Positions 16,630 through 25,722 of a stretch of DNA of 64,000 nucleotides are shown here, piece after piece. Origin of the DNA: JAUVXJ01 sp034411995 (GTDB lineage: Bacteria; Chloroflexota; Anaerolineae; UBA7937; B3-Chlor); NCBI GenBank assembly GCA_034411995.1, contig DAOUME010000011.1:134138-198137 (forward strand), given 5' to 3'. A model generated the notes under the pieces. It was not told the origin of the DNA. It did no database searches and saw only the letters and a list, made by a program, of their open reading frames with translations. Each line of letters starts with the position of its first letter. The stretch's first letter is position 1. The position numbers and the translations under genes were made by a program.

Positions 16630-17934
16630 ATGAACGAGAGTATGAACAACCGACCACGAGCGGCTTGTGAGCCTGGCTCCCATGGACGGGCATCGGATCT
16701 CCTCACCCAGTTGGGAAGGCGCTTTCCCCAGGTGGAGATCCCCCACGTCGTGCTCGCGTACGTAGGGGAGCAGGAAGCCAACGGGCACCGGATACGTCGT
16801 GGTGACACCGGAGAGCCGCTGGACCTCTACCTCCGGCGCATAGGGATCCACAAAGAGATCATCACCAGGGTCCTCGATGACGACTCCAGGCTGGTGTCGA
16901 GGCTGAGTTATGCATCGCTCCTGGAGAGACCTGTGGATGAGGTGCGCGCCAGGCTGGAAGAGCACTTCGCGGCTGTGTTCGTGGCCCAGCAGGCGGTTCT
17001 GGACAGCGAGGTGCTGACCGGCTTCAATCGCCACGGCAGGGATCACCTGAGATCGGTCAGCGACAGGATGCTGGAGCTGATCAGGGAGGGTGAGGCCGGG
17101 TCGCAGCCAGAAGTGCTGGCACAGAAGGAAGCCATCATCGCCGGCTATCTTCACGATAGCGGCAACCTCATCTCCCGCCAGTATCACGGTCCTTACGGGG
17201 TCTACTTGCTGAGCCAGTTTTTCTCCCGAGTGGACCAGGACGAAGAGACCCTGTCCAGCTTCATGCGCGTGCTGGAGGCGGTCTTCTTCCACGAGGTGGA
17301 GATAGGTCTGAAGCTGCCCTCCCTGGCCGGTTTGCACGCGGCGACCCTCAGCCTGATCATCGCCGACAAGACGGACGTGAGTGCCAGGCGCGTCAGTGCG
17401 AAGTCCAACGTCCCCGAGGCGATTCGGGATGCCCACACGCTGGTCAATCTGCTGACGGTGGACTCCAAGATCGGTCTCCGACCGAAGGAGTTTGTATGGG
17501 ATCTGCACTTCAGCCCGCGGGCCGGGAGCGAAGACGTGGCCCGGTTTCCCCAGTTGCTGAAGGGGTCGGAGAGGGTATGGGTGCCGCAAGCCTGGCAGAG
17601 ACTGTATCGGGAACACAACGTGGAGTACCTCTTTGTCTTCCACGCCACCTTCCTGAAGCTGTATCTGGCAAGGCTCCTCTATGCCATCCGCGCCGTCTTC
17701 ACGCTGTATCCGCGGGTTCCGCGATTCAGGTTGATCGTGGACGATACGGAGCGGGGGATCAGCCTGAGCAGGGTCTTTGGCCGTCAGGACTACGAGGAGA
17801 AGATAGGACTGATCGGCAAGAACCTGTTCAAGGACAACTGGGAAGAGACTTACCTCTATCAATCGCTGTGGTGGCCAGAGACGGTGGGTGAGGAACCCGC
17901 GGTACCCGACGCCGGTGCCGGGGATACGCACTAG
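16630..17934 (+). CDS. HD-domain protein, putative phosphohydrolase
   Basis: A 434-residue protein. The central region carries an HD-type metal-site pattern: H135/H139 (NRHGRDH), H175-D176 (YLHDSGN), H186 (YHGPYG) and H221 (FFHEVE). HD proteins usually hydrolyse phosphomonoesters, nucleotides or cyclic dinucleotides; the substrate here is unknown. The N- and C-terminal parts are unfamiliar. Its stop codon overlaps the stop of the convergent pyrD by 4 bases, leaving no space for a terminator. A longer frame exists on the other strand but has no family motif. Confidence 0.6.
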   Translation: MNESMNNRPRAACEPGSHGRASDLLTQLGRRFPQVEIPHVVLAYVGEQEANGHRIRRGDTGEPLDLYLRRIGIHKEIITRVLDDDSRLVSRLSYASLLERPVDEVRARLEEHFAAVFVAQQAVLDSEVLTGFNRHGRDHLRSVSDRMLELIREGEAGSQPEVLAQKEAIIAGYLHDSGNLISRQYHGPYGVYLLSQFFSRVDQDEETLSSFMRVLEAVFFHEVEIGLKLPSLAGLHAATLSLIIADKTDVSARRVSAKSNVPEAIRDAHTLVNLLTVDSKIGLRPKEFVWDLHFSPRAGSEDVARFPQLLKGSERVWVPQAWQRLYREHNVEYLFVFHATFLKLYLARLLYAIRAVFTLYPRVPRFRLIVDDTERGISLSRVFGRQDYEEKIGLIGKNLFKDNWEETYLYQSLWWPETVGEEPAVPDAGAGDTH

Positions 17935-18863
17935 GAGTGGGCCAGGCCTCGGAGTTCCTCGAGGCTGTTATAGCCCTCCTCGGCCATTAGAGCCCTCATC
18001 TCCTGCAGGATGGCACCAAAGACCTCCAGGCCACGATACCGTACCGCCGAGCCGATACCAACTGCCGTGGCGCCGGCCATGACCATCTCCAGAGCATCGC
18101 GGCCGTCGGTGACGCCCCCGATGCCAATGATCGGTATGTCTACCGCTTCGTAGATTTCGTACACGCAGCGCACCGCGATGGGGCGGATGGCAGGGCCTGA
18201 CACACCTCCCACCTTGTTGGCCAGAATCGGTCTTCCCGCATGAACGTCGATGATCATCCCTGGGCCCAGCGTGTTGATGGCAGCGAGGGCATCGGCTCCG
18301 GCACGCTCCACACTCCTGGCGATGGTCACGATGTCCGTGACGTTGGGGCTGAGCTTGACGATGAGGGGAAGGGGGGTGACCTCTTTCACGAGAGCGGTGA
18401 CGCGGGCTGCGTCAACAGCGTCACAGGCGAAGGGCCTGCCCATCTCGTGGGCCACGTTGGGACAGGAGATGTTCAGCTCGATGAAGTCCGGCTCGGCCTC
18501 GGCGACCTTCCTTGCCACCTCGGCAAAGCCCTCCACTGTCTCCGCGAAGATGCTGGCGGAGAGGGGAACCCCTGAGGGCGCCAGCATCTCCCTGGCCTGC
18601 ACGATAATGCCGACCTCTTCCTCGACGCCGGGATTGGCCAAACCCACAGCGTTGATCAGGCCGTGACCCCAGTCCAGCACCGTGGGGTTGGGGTGTCCCG
18701 TTCTGGGAGATGGGCCGCAGGACTTGGTCGTTACCATCCCCGCGCCGTTCTCTGCGACGCGCGTCAGGAGTTCAGCCCCCGTACCGAGGATACCTGCGGC
18801 CAGGACGAGGGGGTTCGGCAGACGGACTCCGCAGAGGTCTACTGATAGATCGGGCTTACCCAT
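17931..18863 (-). CDS. pyrD: Dihydroorotate dehydrogenase, catalytic subunit (class 1B)
   Basis: A 310-residue FMN-dependent TIM-barrel enzyme that oxidises dihydroorotate to orotate in pyrimidine synthesis. Seen motifs: NPLVLAAGILG at the start, TTKSCGPSPR, INAVGLANPGVE, the ELNISCPN block with the catalytic Cys of class 1B, KLSPNVTDI and IPIIGIGGVTDGRD. It works with PyrK (10975-11694), encoded elsewhere in the window. Its start overlaps the end of the pyrF-pyrE fusion by 8 bases, so the three pyr genes here form one operon. Confidence 0.93.
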   Translation of the reverse strand: MGKPDLSVDLCGVRLPNPLVLAAGILGTGAELLTRVAENGAGMVTTKSCGPSPRTGHPNPTVLDWGHGLINAVGLANPGVEEEVGIIVQAREMLAPSGVPLSASIFAETVEGFAEVARKVAEAEPDFIELNISCPNVAHEMGRPFACDAVDAARVTALVKEVTPLPLIVKLSPNVTDIVTIARSVERAGADALAAINTLGPGMIIDVHAGRPILANKVGGVSGPAIRPIAVRCVYEIYEAVDIPIIGIGGVTDGRDALEMVMAGATAVGIGSAVRYRGLEVFGAILQEMRALMAEEGYNSLEELRGLAHS

Positions 18864-20271
18864 CCTGGCGGCCCATCCTCAGGAACGTCAGGACCTCGTC
18901 CCGCTGGTCCTCCGATATCCGCCGCTGCAGAGTCAGAGTTTCCAGCATCTGTTCCAGCCTGAGCACCGCATGGAGGTTGTAGCCGTGTTCGGCCAGATCC
19001 TGTGCGCCACCCTGCTCCCTATCCACCAGGACCACCACGTCTTCTACCCTCAAGCCCGCTTCCTCGAGGGGGGCAATCGCGGCCAGCTTGCTGCCGCCGG
19101 TGGTGATCAAATCGTCCAGCACGACCACCCGGTCTCCCTCTTCGAAGTGTCCCTCTATCGCTCTCCTGGTGCCGTGGCCCTTTATCTGCTGGCGAGGGTA
19201 GACCAGGGGTACTCCCATCTCCAGTGACACCGCAGTGCCAATGGGTAGCGCCGCATAGGGGATGGCGGCCAGTCGCTGGAAGTGGAGCCTGCGGAGGATC
19301 GCCGCGTAGGCTTGAGCCACACTCCTCAACAACTGAGGCCGCGAGACCAAGAGTCGGAGATCCAGGTAGATGGGCGAGCGCTGGCCCGAGGCCAGGGTGA
19401 AATCGCCAAAGCGGATGCATCCCAGGTCGTGCAGCGCCAGGGTGAGTTCTCCTTCGGACCCCAGCGGTCCTCGGAGGCTCACCCGCGCAGAGGCTGCGGT
19501 GCGCCCTTCATTGATGCGGTCGCGCAGTTCCCGCGCCGCGGCCCGAGGATCCGGGGCGTAGATGATACTGCGGGAGGCGTTGACGATCAGACCATGACCC
19601 TCGCTGTTCAAGCCGGCAGCGAGGGCTGTCTCCAGGTCACCTCCCTGAGCCCCGATCCCGGGCATGAGGATCCAGGTACGGGGAGCCAGCTCGCGTATCT
19701 TGCGCAGGGCCTCGGGATAGTTCGCTCCCACGACCAGGGCCATGCCCCACTGGAGGGCTCTCTGGGCCACTATCTCGTGCAAAGGCTGGCCGTTGCAGGA
19801 CAGATCTTGGAAGTCCATTGCCCCGGGGTTGGAGGTGTGGCAGAGCAGAAACACCCCTTTGTCCTCGTACTCCAGGAACGGTTCCAGGGCGTCGAAGCCG
19901 AGGTAGGGGTTCACGGTGATGGCATCTGCTCCCCAGACCTGGAAGGCGGCCTGGGCGTAGGCCCGAGCGGTAGACCCGATGTCGCCTCGCTTGGCGTCGA
20001 GGATGACGGGTATCTCATCGGGGACGTATTCTATCGTGCTCTGGAGGGCGCTCAGCCCTTCCGGGCCTAACGCCTCGTAGAAGGCGATGTTGGGCTTGTA
20101 GGCGCAGACCAGGTCGCGTGTGCTATCGATGATCTGTTTGTTGAAGGCGAGGAGGGGACGATCGTGGCCCAGAACGGAAGCAGGGAAACGCGAGGGATCG
20201 GGGTCCAACCCCACGCACAGGAGGGTGTTGTTCGTTTCTACTCGAGCGATCAGCTTCTGGAGGAAACCCAT
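18856..20271 (-). CDS. pyrFE: Fused orotidine-5'-phosphate decarboxylase / orotate phosphoribosyltransferase
   Basis: A 471-residue fusion. Residues about 1-270 are OMP decarboxylase of the longer (type 2) group (LLCVGLDPDP near the N-terminus, ILDAKRGDIGSTA with catalytic Lys/Asp, VNPYLGFDAL). Residues about 280-471 are orotate phosphoribosyltransferase with the PRPP loop VVVLDDLITTGGSK. The protein performs the last two steps to UMP, in the order decarboxylase-transferase. It lies between pyrB and pyrD with 39 bp and -8 bp spacing. Such fusions occur in several bacterial groups, and in UMP synthase with reversed order. Confidence 0.93.
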   Translation of the reverse strand: MGFLQKLIARVETNNTLLCVGLDPDPSRFPASVLGHDRPLLAFNKQIIDSTRDLVCAYKPNIAFYEALGPEGLSALQSTIEYVPDEIPVILDAKRGDIGSTARAYAQAAFQVWGADAITVNPYLGFDALEPFLEYEDKGVFLLCHTSNPGAMDFQDLSCNGQPLHEIVAQRALQWGMALVVGANYPEALRKIRELAPRTWILMPGIGAQGGDLETALAAGLNSEGHGLIVNASRSIIYAPDPRAAARELRDRINEGRTAASARVSLRGPLGSEGELTLALHDLGCIRFGDFTLASGQRSPIYLDLRLLVSRPQLLRSVAQAYAAILRRLHFQRLAAIPYAALPIGTAVSLEMGVPLVYPRQQIKGHGTRRAIEGHFEEGDRVVVLDDLITTGGSKLAAIAPLEEAGLRVEDVVVLVDREQGGAQDLAEHGYNLHAVLRLEQMLETLTLQRRISEDQRDEVLTFLRMGRQDG

Positions 20272-20310
20272 CTCACCTCCCTGGTCGGCGATGGCCGCAG
20301 CGCCGGGGGC

Positions 20311-21312
20311 CTAGACCTTGCCCAGGACCGCTGCCAGCAAGGCCATGCGGATGTACATGCCGTTCTCCATCTGGCGGAAATAGGCCGCTCTGGGGTCGTC
20401 ATCGACCTGGTAGCTGATCTCCCCCACACGAGGCAACGGGTGCATGATGACCATCTTCTTCTTGGCGTGTTCCATCAACTCTGGTGTGATCACGTAGCAA
20501 TCCTTGGCCTCCTCGTACTGCCCGAGGTCGGCGAAACGCTCCTTCTGTACCCTGGTCACGTACAGCACGTCCACGTCGGAGATGATGTCGGCCACGTCAT
20601 AGGTCTCGGTGACGGGCAAACCATGATCCCTGATCTCGTTCATGACGTCCAGAGGCAGGCGCAGGATCTCCGGCGAGACGAAGTTGAAGCGGACGTCGTA
20701 CAGGCAGAGAAGCCTGGCCAGGGAGTGGACTGTTCTCCCGTATCTCAAATCTCCGACCATGCCCACGTTGAGCCCATCGACTCGCCCCAGTTCCTCCTTG
20801 ATGGTGAACATGTCCAGCAGGGCCTGGGTAGGGTGCTCGCCGATCCCATCGCCGCCGTTGATAATCGGCTTTCTGGCGTAGTCCGCTGCCATTTGGGCCG
20901 AGCCTATGTCCGGGTGCCTGATGACGATGATGTCGGCGTACGATTCCAGGGTGCGGATCGTGTCGGGCAGTGACTCGCCTTTGGAAACACTGGAGAACTG
21001 AACGCCCTGGGTGATAGGGATGACAGTGCCTCCAAGGCGGGACATCGCCGCGATGAAGGACGAACTGGTACGGGTGCTGGGCTCGTAGAAGAGGCAGGCC
21101 AGTACGGAGCCTTTCAGGAGGTCAGTTGCACCCTGCTTCTTGACCACGGCTCGCATCTCTTCGGCCACCGCGAAGATGTGTTCCAGGTTCTGGCGGCTAA
21201 ACTGGGACACCGAGAGGATGTCTTGCCTGGCGAATCCGTTCACCAGCTTCGGTGCTCTGTCCACCTTCTTTCTGGAGTTGTTGACTGTGCTGTTACTCTG
21301 GTTTAGTGCCAT
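20311..21312 (-). CDS. pyrB: Aspartate carbamoyltransferase catalytic subunit
   Basis: A 333-residue enzyme that joins carbamoyl phosphate and aspartate, the first committed pyrimidine step. Key motifs: FYEPSTRTSSSF (carbamoyl phosphate site), IVIRHPDIGSAQ, GDGIGEHPTQALLDM and MHPLPRVGEI. The N-terminus has a ~25-residue Asn/Ser/Lys-rich extension compared with typical PyrB. No regulatory PyrI is adjacent. It is first in the pyrB-pyrFE-pyrD operon. A GGAGG ribosome site precedes the ATG. The transcript leader contains a terminator, indicating attenuation. Confidence 0.93.
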   Translation of the reverse strand: MALNQSNSTVNNSRKKVDRAPKLVNGFARQDILSVSQFSRQNLEHIFAVAEEMRAVVKKQGATDLLKGSVLACLFYEPSTRTSSSFIAAMSRLGGTVIPITQGVQFSSVSKGESLPDTIRTLESYADIIVIRHPDIGSAQMAADYARKPIINGGDGIGEHPTQALLDMFTIKEELGRVDGLNVGMVGDLRYGRTVHSLARLLCLYDVRFNFVSPEILRLPLDVMNEIRDHGLPVTETYDVADIISDVDVLYVTRVQKERFADLGQYEEAKDCYVITPELMEHAKKKMVIMHPLPRVGEISYQVDDDPRAAYFRQMENGMYIRMALLAAVLGKV

Positions 21313-21460
21313 GGTCCCTCCTGAATGTTGTGGGCCGCTCTGGCCTGAGCAGTTCAGATCAAGCCAGGGGCTCAGGATGTCAGGCTAGTGTGCAGCCAGG
21401 GTCCGTACGCCACGGGACGGTGCGGTGGTGGTGGCCAGCTAGGCCGGCTGAGCAGTCGCA

Positions 21461-21492
21461 TACAAAAATAGGACCCCCATTGCTGGGAGTCC
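21461..21492 (-). terminator. Attenuator terminator in the pyrB leader
   Basis: On the minus strand GGACTCCC - AGCAAT - GGGGGTCC (21471-21492) forms an 8 bp stem followed by TATTTTTG. One pair is G-U on the minus strand but a C-A mismatch on the plus strand, so the hairpin belongs to the pyr transcript. It lies about 150 bases upstream of the pyrB ATG and inside the transcript. Confidence 0.85.
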
Positions 21493-21565
21493 CCTTCACT
21501 GACAGCAGTATTCGTCCACCGTGTGGTTCTCTAGGCGCGGCCATTCTGCTCATACCTAGGCTACT

Positions 21566-21574
21566 ATTATAGCA
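21566..21574 (-). promoter_or_regulatory. Extended -10 promoter of the pyr operon
   Basis: Minus strand TGCTATAAT: a TATAAT (21566-21571) with the TGn extension. No good -35 at 16-18 bp. Start near 21559, giving a leader of about 245 bases. Confidence 0.72.
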
Positions 21575-21712
21575 TACCAGGCAAGAAAACGCCAGTTCAC
21601 ACTCTGTGCGGCCACGAAGGGGTTGATCAGACGCACGGCAGCCCCGTCCTGGTCTTCCCCATCCGTGGATCCGTGCGGCAGCCGCCCCTGGCGAGCGTTG
21701 TGAGGGCTGGTC

Positions 21713-22486
21713 TCAGATGGTGTAGAGCTCCACCAGACGCTTCTCGGCTTCCCCCTCGATGTGGGCCACAACCTCCACATAGGGGGCGATGGTGGAGTTG
21801 GCCAGCTTGCGTTTCAGCAATTCATCGACCTGGAAGATGCCCGCTGAGTTGCTCATGATAATCTCAACCCGTACCGGCTTCTCGACCCCGCGAGAGATGC
21901 GCACGCGATCGACCGCGGCGGCCGATACCGAGTGGATGTTGGTGACCCCGGCCTCGAAGGGGATGCGGGAGCGACCCCTGGTCATGTCCAGCGCATCGGC
22001 GACCTTGACTATGCCGGCCTCGATGGTCAGGCAGCTCTGATCCCAATGGTGGGCGCTGATCGCGTGCAGGACCTCCGAAACCATGATCGTGCGTTGCGGC
22101 AGATCGTACAAACCGTCCAGCAGGTCCTTGAGTTTGAGGTTTGCCAGGCCTATGGAGTACAGTTCGTGGTTGTCCCGGTGGACAGAGATGCCCAGGTCGT
22201 GCAGACAGGCCGCGAGGACGACGATCACTTCGGCATCCTCGTTGGTGAGGCCGTAGTCCGTGACGACGTTCATCTCCACTCCGGCATCGGTCAGTATTCT
22301 GAGCATCTTCAGCGACATGTTGGCGACGATCTTGATGTGTACTTGCCCATGATCGGGATAGTGCATGCGGTCAACGGAGTTCATGTTCGCGCAGCGCCAG
22401 AGTTGCAGCAGCTCCTCATCCTTGTTGATGCGCTCCACGACCTCCTGTAGTAGCTGGCTGTGCCGAACCGGTATCTTGAAGAGCAT
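21713..22486 (-). CDS. HD-domain phosphohydrolase
   Basis: A 257-residue HD protein. Metal ligands are visible as YPDHGQVH (H46, H50), CLHDLGI (H96-D97) and HRDNHE (H103, H107). The substrate is not evident. The ATG at 22486 is chosen because AAGGAG lies 7 bases upstream; the frame is open further but without a ribosome site. A promoter (TTGTCC-18-TATAAT) lies about 130 bases upstream. It is divergent from the four-cNMP protein gene, hinting at a link to nucleotide signalling, which is inference. Confidence 0.75.
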   Translation of the reverse strand: MLFKIPVRHSQLLQEVVERINKDEELLQLWRCANMNSVDRMHYPDHGQVHIKIVANMSLKMLRILTDAGVEMNVVTDYGLTNEDAEVIVVLAACLHDLGISVHRDNHELYSIGLANLKLKDLLDGLYDLPQRTIMVSEVLHAISAHHWDQSCLTIEAGIVKVADALDMTRGRSRIPFEAGVTNIHSVSAAAVDRVRISRGVEKPVRVEIIMSNSAGIFQVDELLKRKLANSTIAPYVEVVAHIEGEAEKRLVELYTI

Positions 22487-22622
22487 GGTATACTCCTTTC
22501 GACGGGATGCCTTCTGCCAGAGTCTTGCTGGGGAGGGGCCGGTGATGTTGGGCAGGGAACGGCGCCCCGACCACATCGTGAGGGCCACTCACTCCCGAGC
22601 TCTTCAGCCGGGCCATCATACG

Positions 22623-22652
22623 ATTATAACACCTGGGTGCTCCTGTGGACAA
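22623..22652 (-). promoter_or_regulatory. Promoter of the HD phosphohydrolase gene
   Basis: Minus strand TTGTCC (22647-22652), 18 bp, TATAAT (22623-22628). Confidence 0.7.
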
Positions 22653-22879
22653 CGAGCCTGCGCCGGCTGTCGAAAGGGGCGTTGGAGGCCGCACTGTACA
22701 AATCGTGCCTGGGTTGCCGCCCTGATGTGCGCCGCCGGGTCTCCTCTGTGAAGGGATTCGCCAAGGACGAGGGGGTCAGCCACAGAGCGATTGCAGGCGC
22801 TTGCGCGGCTCTTGCGTGCACGGCCTCGGGCAACGGCAATCGGCAACGTGTATGCGCCATGCGGTCACGGACGGCGGAT
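22653..22879. other. Divergent spacer between HD and four-cNMP genes
   Basis: No gene or RNA recognised between the two divergent promoters. Open frames here lack ribosome sites and have poor composition. Confidence 0.5.
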
Positions 22880-22907
22880 TTGACATCCTGGGCGATGGTG
22901 GTATAAT
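22880..22907 (+). promoter_or_regulatory. Strong promoter of the four-cNMP protein gene
   Basis: TTGACA (22880-22885), 16 bp, TATAAT (22902-22907). Start near 22914, about 58 bases before the ATG. Confidence 0.85.
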
Positions 22908-22971
22908 AGGCAAGGTCTGGCTCGATCTACCTCTCCGTTCCAACCCACTACGGAGGTGAAAGGGAATCAAC

Positions 22972-25623
22972 ATGGAGAAATGGCATCTCGAATCCCCTCT
23001 CTTTGCCGCCCTGACGGAGCAGGAGAGGCGGAGTCTTTCCGCCGAGATGCACCCCGAGGTCTTCAAGAAGGGGCAAAGCATCATCGTGGAGGGCACACCC
23101 AGTGAGGCCATGTATTTCGTGGACTCCGGCTGGGTGAGCATCTTCACCGGGCAAGAGGGCAAGAGAGCACTTCTGGCCAACCTGGGACCCGGCAGCGTCC
23201 TGGGAGAGGTCGACTTCTTGCTCGGCAAGCCGCATTCCACCATGGCAGAAGCGGCCTCCGATCTCAGACTGTGGACGCTGAACAGGTCGGATTTCAGGGA
23301 ACTGGTGTCCAGGGAGCCATCCATAGGGATCAAGTTGAGCCTGGCGCTGGGATCCAAGGTTGGTCAGGTGACCGAGTACCTGGCGGAGTATCGGTTGCCG
23401 GGGATTCCTTTCTTCACCCAGCTCTCGAGGGAGAGCCTGCTGGGGTTGGCGGAGAAGCTACAGATCGAGACGTGTCAAAGAGGGGACACCATCTGCTGGT
23501 TGGGAGAGCCGGGCGAGACGATGTACGTCGTCGAGTCCGGCGAGGTAGAGGTTGTCCTGGCCGCAGAGAGCGACGAGGTTCCGCCACCACTACGGGAAGG
23601 GGATTTGCTGGGCGAGATGGCCTTGCTGGCCAACAAGCCCTATGCAGCCACGTACCGGGCCGACAGCGAGGTGATCCTGTGGACCCTCGGCCGCTCTGAC
23701 TTCGATGAGTTGGTAGCCGAGTTTCCTCCCATTCGCCAGGCCCTGTCGAGGGCGCTGAGCGAGCACCTGAGTCCTGAAGACCGAGCCATGGCAGAGGAAC
23801 GGCTGGAGACGATAGCGCTCTTCTCCGACCTGCCGCCTGATGTTCTCTCCAAGGTCGGACAGCGCCTGGTCTTGCAGCACTATCCGCAAGGGGAACTGGT
23901 CTTCTCCGAGGGAGACCCCGGTGATAGTCTGTACATCATCGAGATCGGCGAGGTGAAGCTGGCGGCAGAGGTGCCGGCTGGAGAGTCGACGGTGGCCTGG
24001 CTGGAAGCGGGCGAGTCATTCGGCGAGATGGCTCTGTTGACGGGCAAGACCCGCTCTGTCAAGGCTCAAGCCATGACCGACACCAATCTCTGGGTACTCT
24101 ACAAGAGTGACTACGACGAGCTGATGGTGGAGCACCCCGCGATCAGTGTTGCTCTGGGCAAGGTGCTTTCCGAGCGTCTGACTGCGGGATTCCAGGAGAC
24201 TCGCCCCAGGGCAACGCCCACCCGGATGCGGGAGTTGCCTCTTCTGTCCGAACTCAGCGAGGCGGAGTTGGAGGACGTTACCCGGCGACTGAAGCCGGTA
24301 GAGCTGGCAGCGGGAGACGTGCTGTTTTCCCAGGGAGACGCTGGGGACAGGATGTACTTCATCGAGTCAGGCCGGGTTGAGGTTCGCACTGTTACCGCTG
24401 AGGGACGCGGAATGGTGGGCGAGGTCGGCGCTGGCCTGATTGTGGGCGAGACAGCGCTGCTGACTGGCAAGGCTCGCCCCGCGACGGCTCGGGCTAGCAG
24501 TGACGCTCAACTCTGGGGTCTGGAGAAGGACGATTTCGATGAGTTGTCGCACAAGTACCCGCGTTTCGTGCTGGCTATCAGCCGCGCGCTGAGCGATCGT
24601 TTGGAAGCTGCTGTGGTATCGGAGGGTCCGCCTCCGAAGCCTAGCAAGGTGGTGCGGGCCAGACCAGCAGTCAAGCCGGTGAAGAGGAAGGAACCCGGCA
24701 GGCCGCGGACGACGGAGAGCCTATCACAGAGCCTGAGAGGTTCTGCGATGTGGCTGGTGAGCCGGAGCTCCGGCGTGAAGATCCGCCTGGCGGTGGCAGG
24801 ATTCCTGATACTATGGCTTTGCGGCATCACCTTTCCAGCGACGGTCATTTCCTCGGTGCCCCTGGAGAGGGATGATTTGATGGCTGTGTTCCAGTCTCCC
24901 ACGCCTACGGAGACTGCGGTGATAGAAGAGGCGCCGGTGCAACCCGTGGATACACCAGTGCCCACGGACACACCGACACCCACCGAAGAAACGGGGCCCC
25001 TACCTGGGGAGGCAGGAGGAGCCGAGGGGGCCGTGATTCTGGCCGTAGTGCCCACGGAGACGCCCACTTCTGAGCCGCCGACCTCGACTCCGACCCAGGT
25101 GCCGCCGACGCCACGTCCCGCGGTGCCGACGCCTACGGCAACTCCGGAGGCGGTCGCCAATGTGATGGGCGCTGGAAAGGCGGCTCCTCCGACGGTCAGG
25201 GTTTTCGACATGAACGGGCAACCGCAAGATCTGGACTGGGCCAATCAGAAATACGGCGCCTGGATAGAGTTCGCCCAGCCGAGTGGAGGGGCTTGCTTCC
25301 GTATCGTCGAGCTGAGGGAGAGGTCAGGTCCGGCGAATATCGATGTATGGCTTAAGGACGAGAGCGGCAACCCTATGCCCGGTATGACCCTGCGTTTCGA
25401 CTGGCCTGGAGAGGAAGTGCTGCAAATGACGAACACCGAGGGCAAGGTTGGGTTCGCCCTCGGCATGGGCTCCTACATTTATGACCCGCACGTTGGCGGG
25501 CCCCACACCATCCGCGTGATCTGCGAGTATCCGTCAGACGTGGCCAGGAACTGGGGCCATCTGGCAGGAACACCACATGACCACCTGGATATCGTCTATC
25601 AACTGGTTCGCTCTGGAAGTTAG
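22972..25623 (+). CDS. Transmembrane protein with four cyclic-nucleotide-binding domains
   Basis: An 883-residue protein. Four cNMP-binding domains follow each other in the cytoplasmic part (about 10-125, 145-265, 280-400 and 415-540); each keeps a GE(V/M/T) element, as in LGEVDFL, LGEMALL, FGEMALL and VGETALL, but the Arg that contacts cyclic phosphate is not in the usual place. A basic linker leads to one membrane helix (about 602-626), then a Thr/Pro-rich external linker (about 640-735) and a C-terminal beta-rich domain (about 738-883). No kinase, channel or DNA-binding domain is present. It could carry an intracellular signal to a surface domain or act as a scaffold. Strong promoter upstream; hairpin downstream. 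Confidence 0.8.
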   Translation: MEKWHLESPLFAALTEQERRSLSAEMHPEVFKKGQSIIVEGTPSEAMYFVDSGWVSIFTGQEGKRALLANLGPGSVLGEVDFLLGKPHSTMAEAASDLRLWTLNRSDFRELVSREPSIGIKLSLALGSKVGQVTEYLAEYRLPGIPFFTQLSRESLLGLAEKLQIETCQRGDTICWLGEPGETMYVVESGEVEVVLAAESDEVPPPLREGDLLGEMALLANKPYAATYRADSEVILWTLGRSDFDELVAEFPPIRQALSRALSEHLSPEDRAMAEERLETIALFSDLPPDVLSKVGQRLVLQHYPQGELVFSEGDPGDSLYIIEIGEVKLAAEVPAGESTVAWLEAGESFGEMALLTGKTRSVKAQAMTDTNLWVLYKSDYDELMVEHPAISVALGKVLSERLTAGFQETRPRATPTRMRELPLLSELSEAELEDVTRRLKPVELAAGDVLFSQGDAGDRMYFIESGRVEVRTVTAEGRGMVGEVGAGLIVGETALLTGKARPATARASSDAQLWGLEKDDFDELSHKYPRFVLAISRALSDRLEAAVVSEGPPPKPSKVVRARPAVKPVKRKEPGRPRTTESLSQSLRGSAMWLVSRSSGVKIRLAVAGFLILWLCGITFPATVISSVPLERDDLMAVFQSPTPTETAVIEEAPVQPVDTPVPTDTPTPTEETGPLPGEAGGAEGAVILAVVPTETPTSEPPTSTPTQVPPTPRPAVPTPTATPEAVANVMGAGKAAPPTVRVFDMNGQPQDLDWANQKYGAWIEFAQPSGGACFRIVELRERSGPANIDVWLKDESGNPMPGMTLRFDWPGEEVLQMTNTEGKVGFALGMGSYIYDPHVGGPHTIRVICEYPSDVARNWGHLAGTPHDHLDIVYQLVRSGS

Positions 25624-25645
25624 CGACCGGCAATGCTAGGCACAA

Positions 25646-25673
25646 GAAGAGGGGGGGCTGAGGCCCTCCCTTC
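25646..25673 (+). terminator. Possible terminator after the four-cNMP gene
   Basis: AGAAGAGGGGGGGC - TGAG - GCCCTCCCTTCT forms a GC-rich stem with a small bulge. The following sequence is T-rich but has no uninterrupted T run. Confidence 0.45.
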
Positions 25674-25722
25674 TAGTTGTGTCCTGTTTGTCACAAAGAT
25701 AGTGAGGTGAAAAGGAGCGATA

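Noticed and set aside
16483..17931. A 482-codon frame on the minus strand opposite the HD protein gene
   Set aside because: It is longer than the plus-strand gene, but it has no recognisable motif, whereas the plus strand shows a full HD ligand pattern and collinear context.
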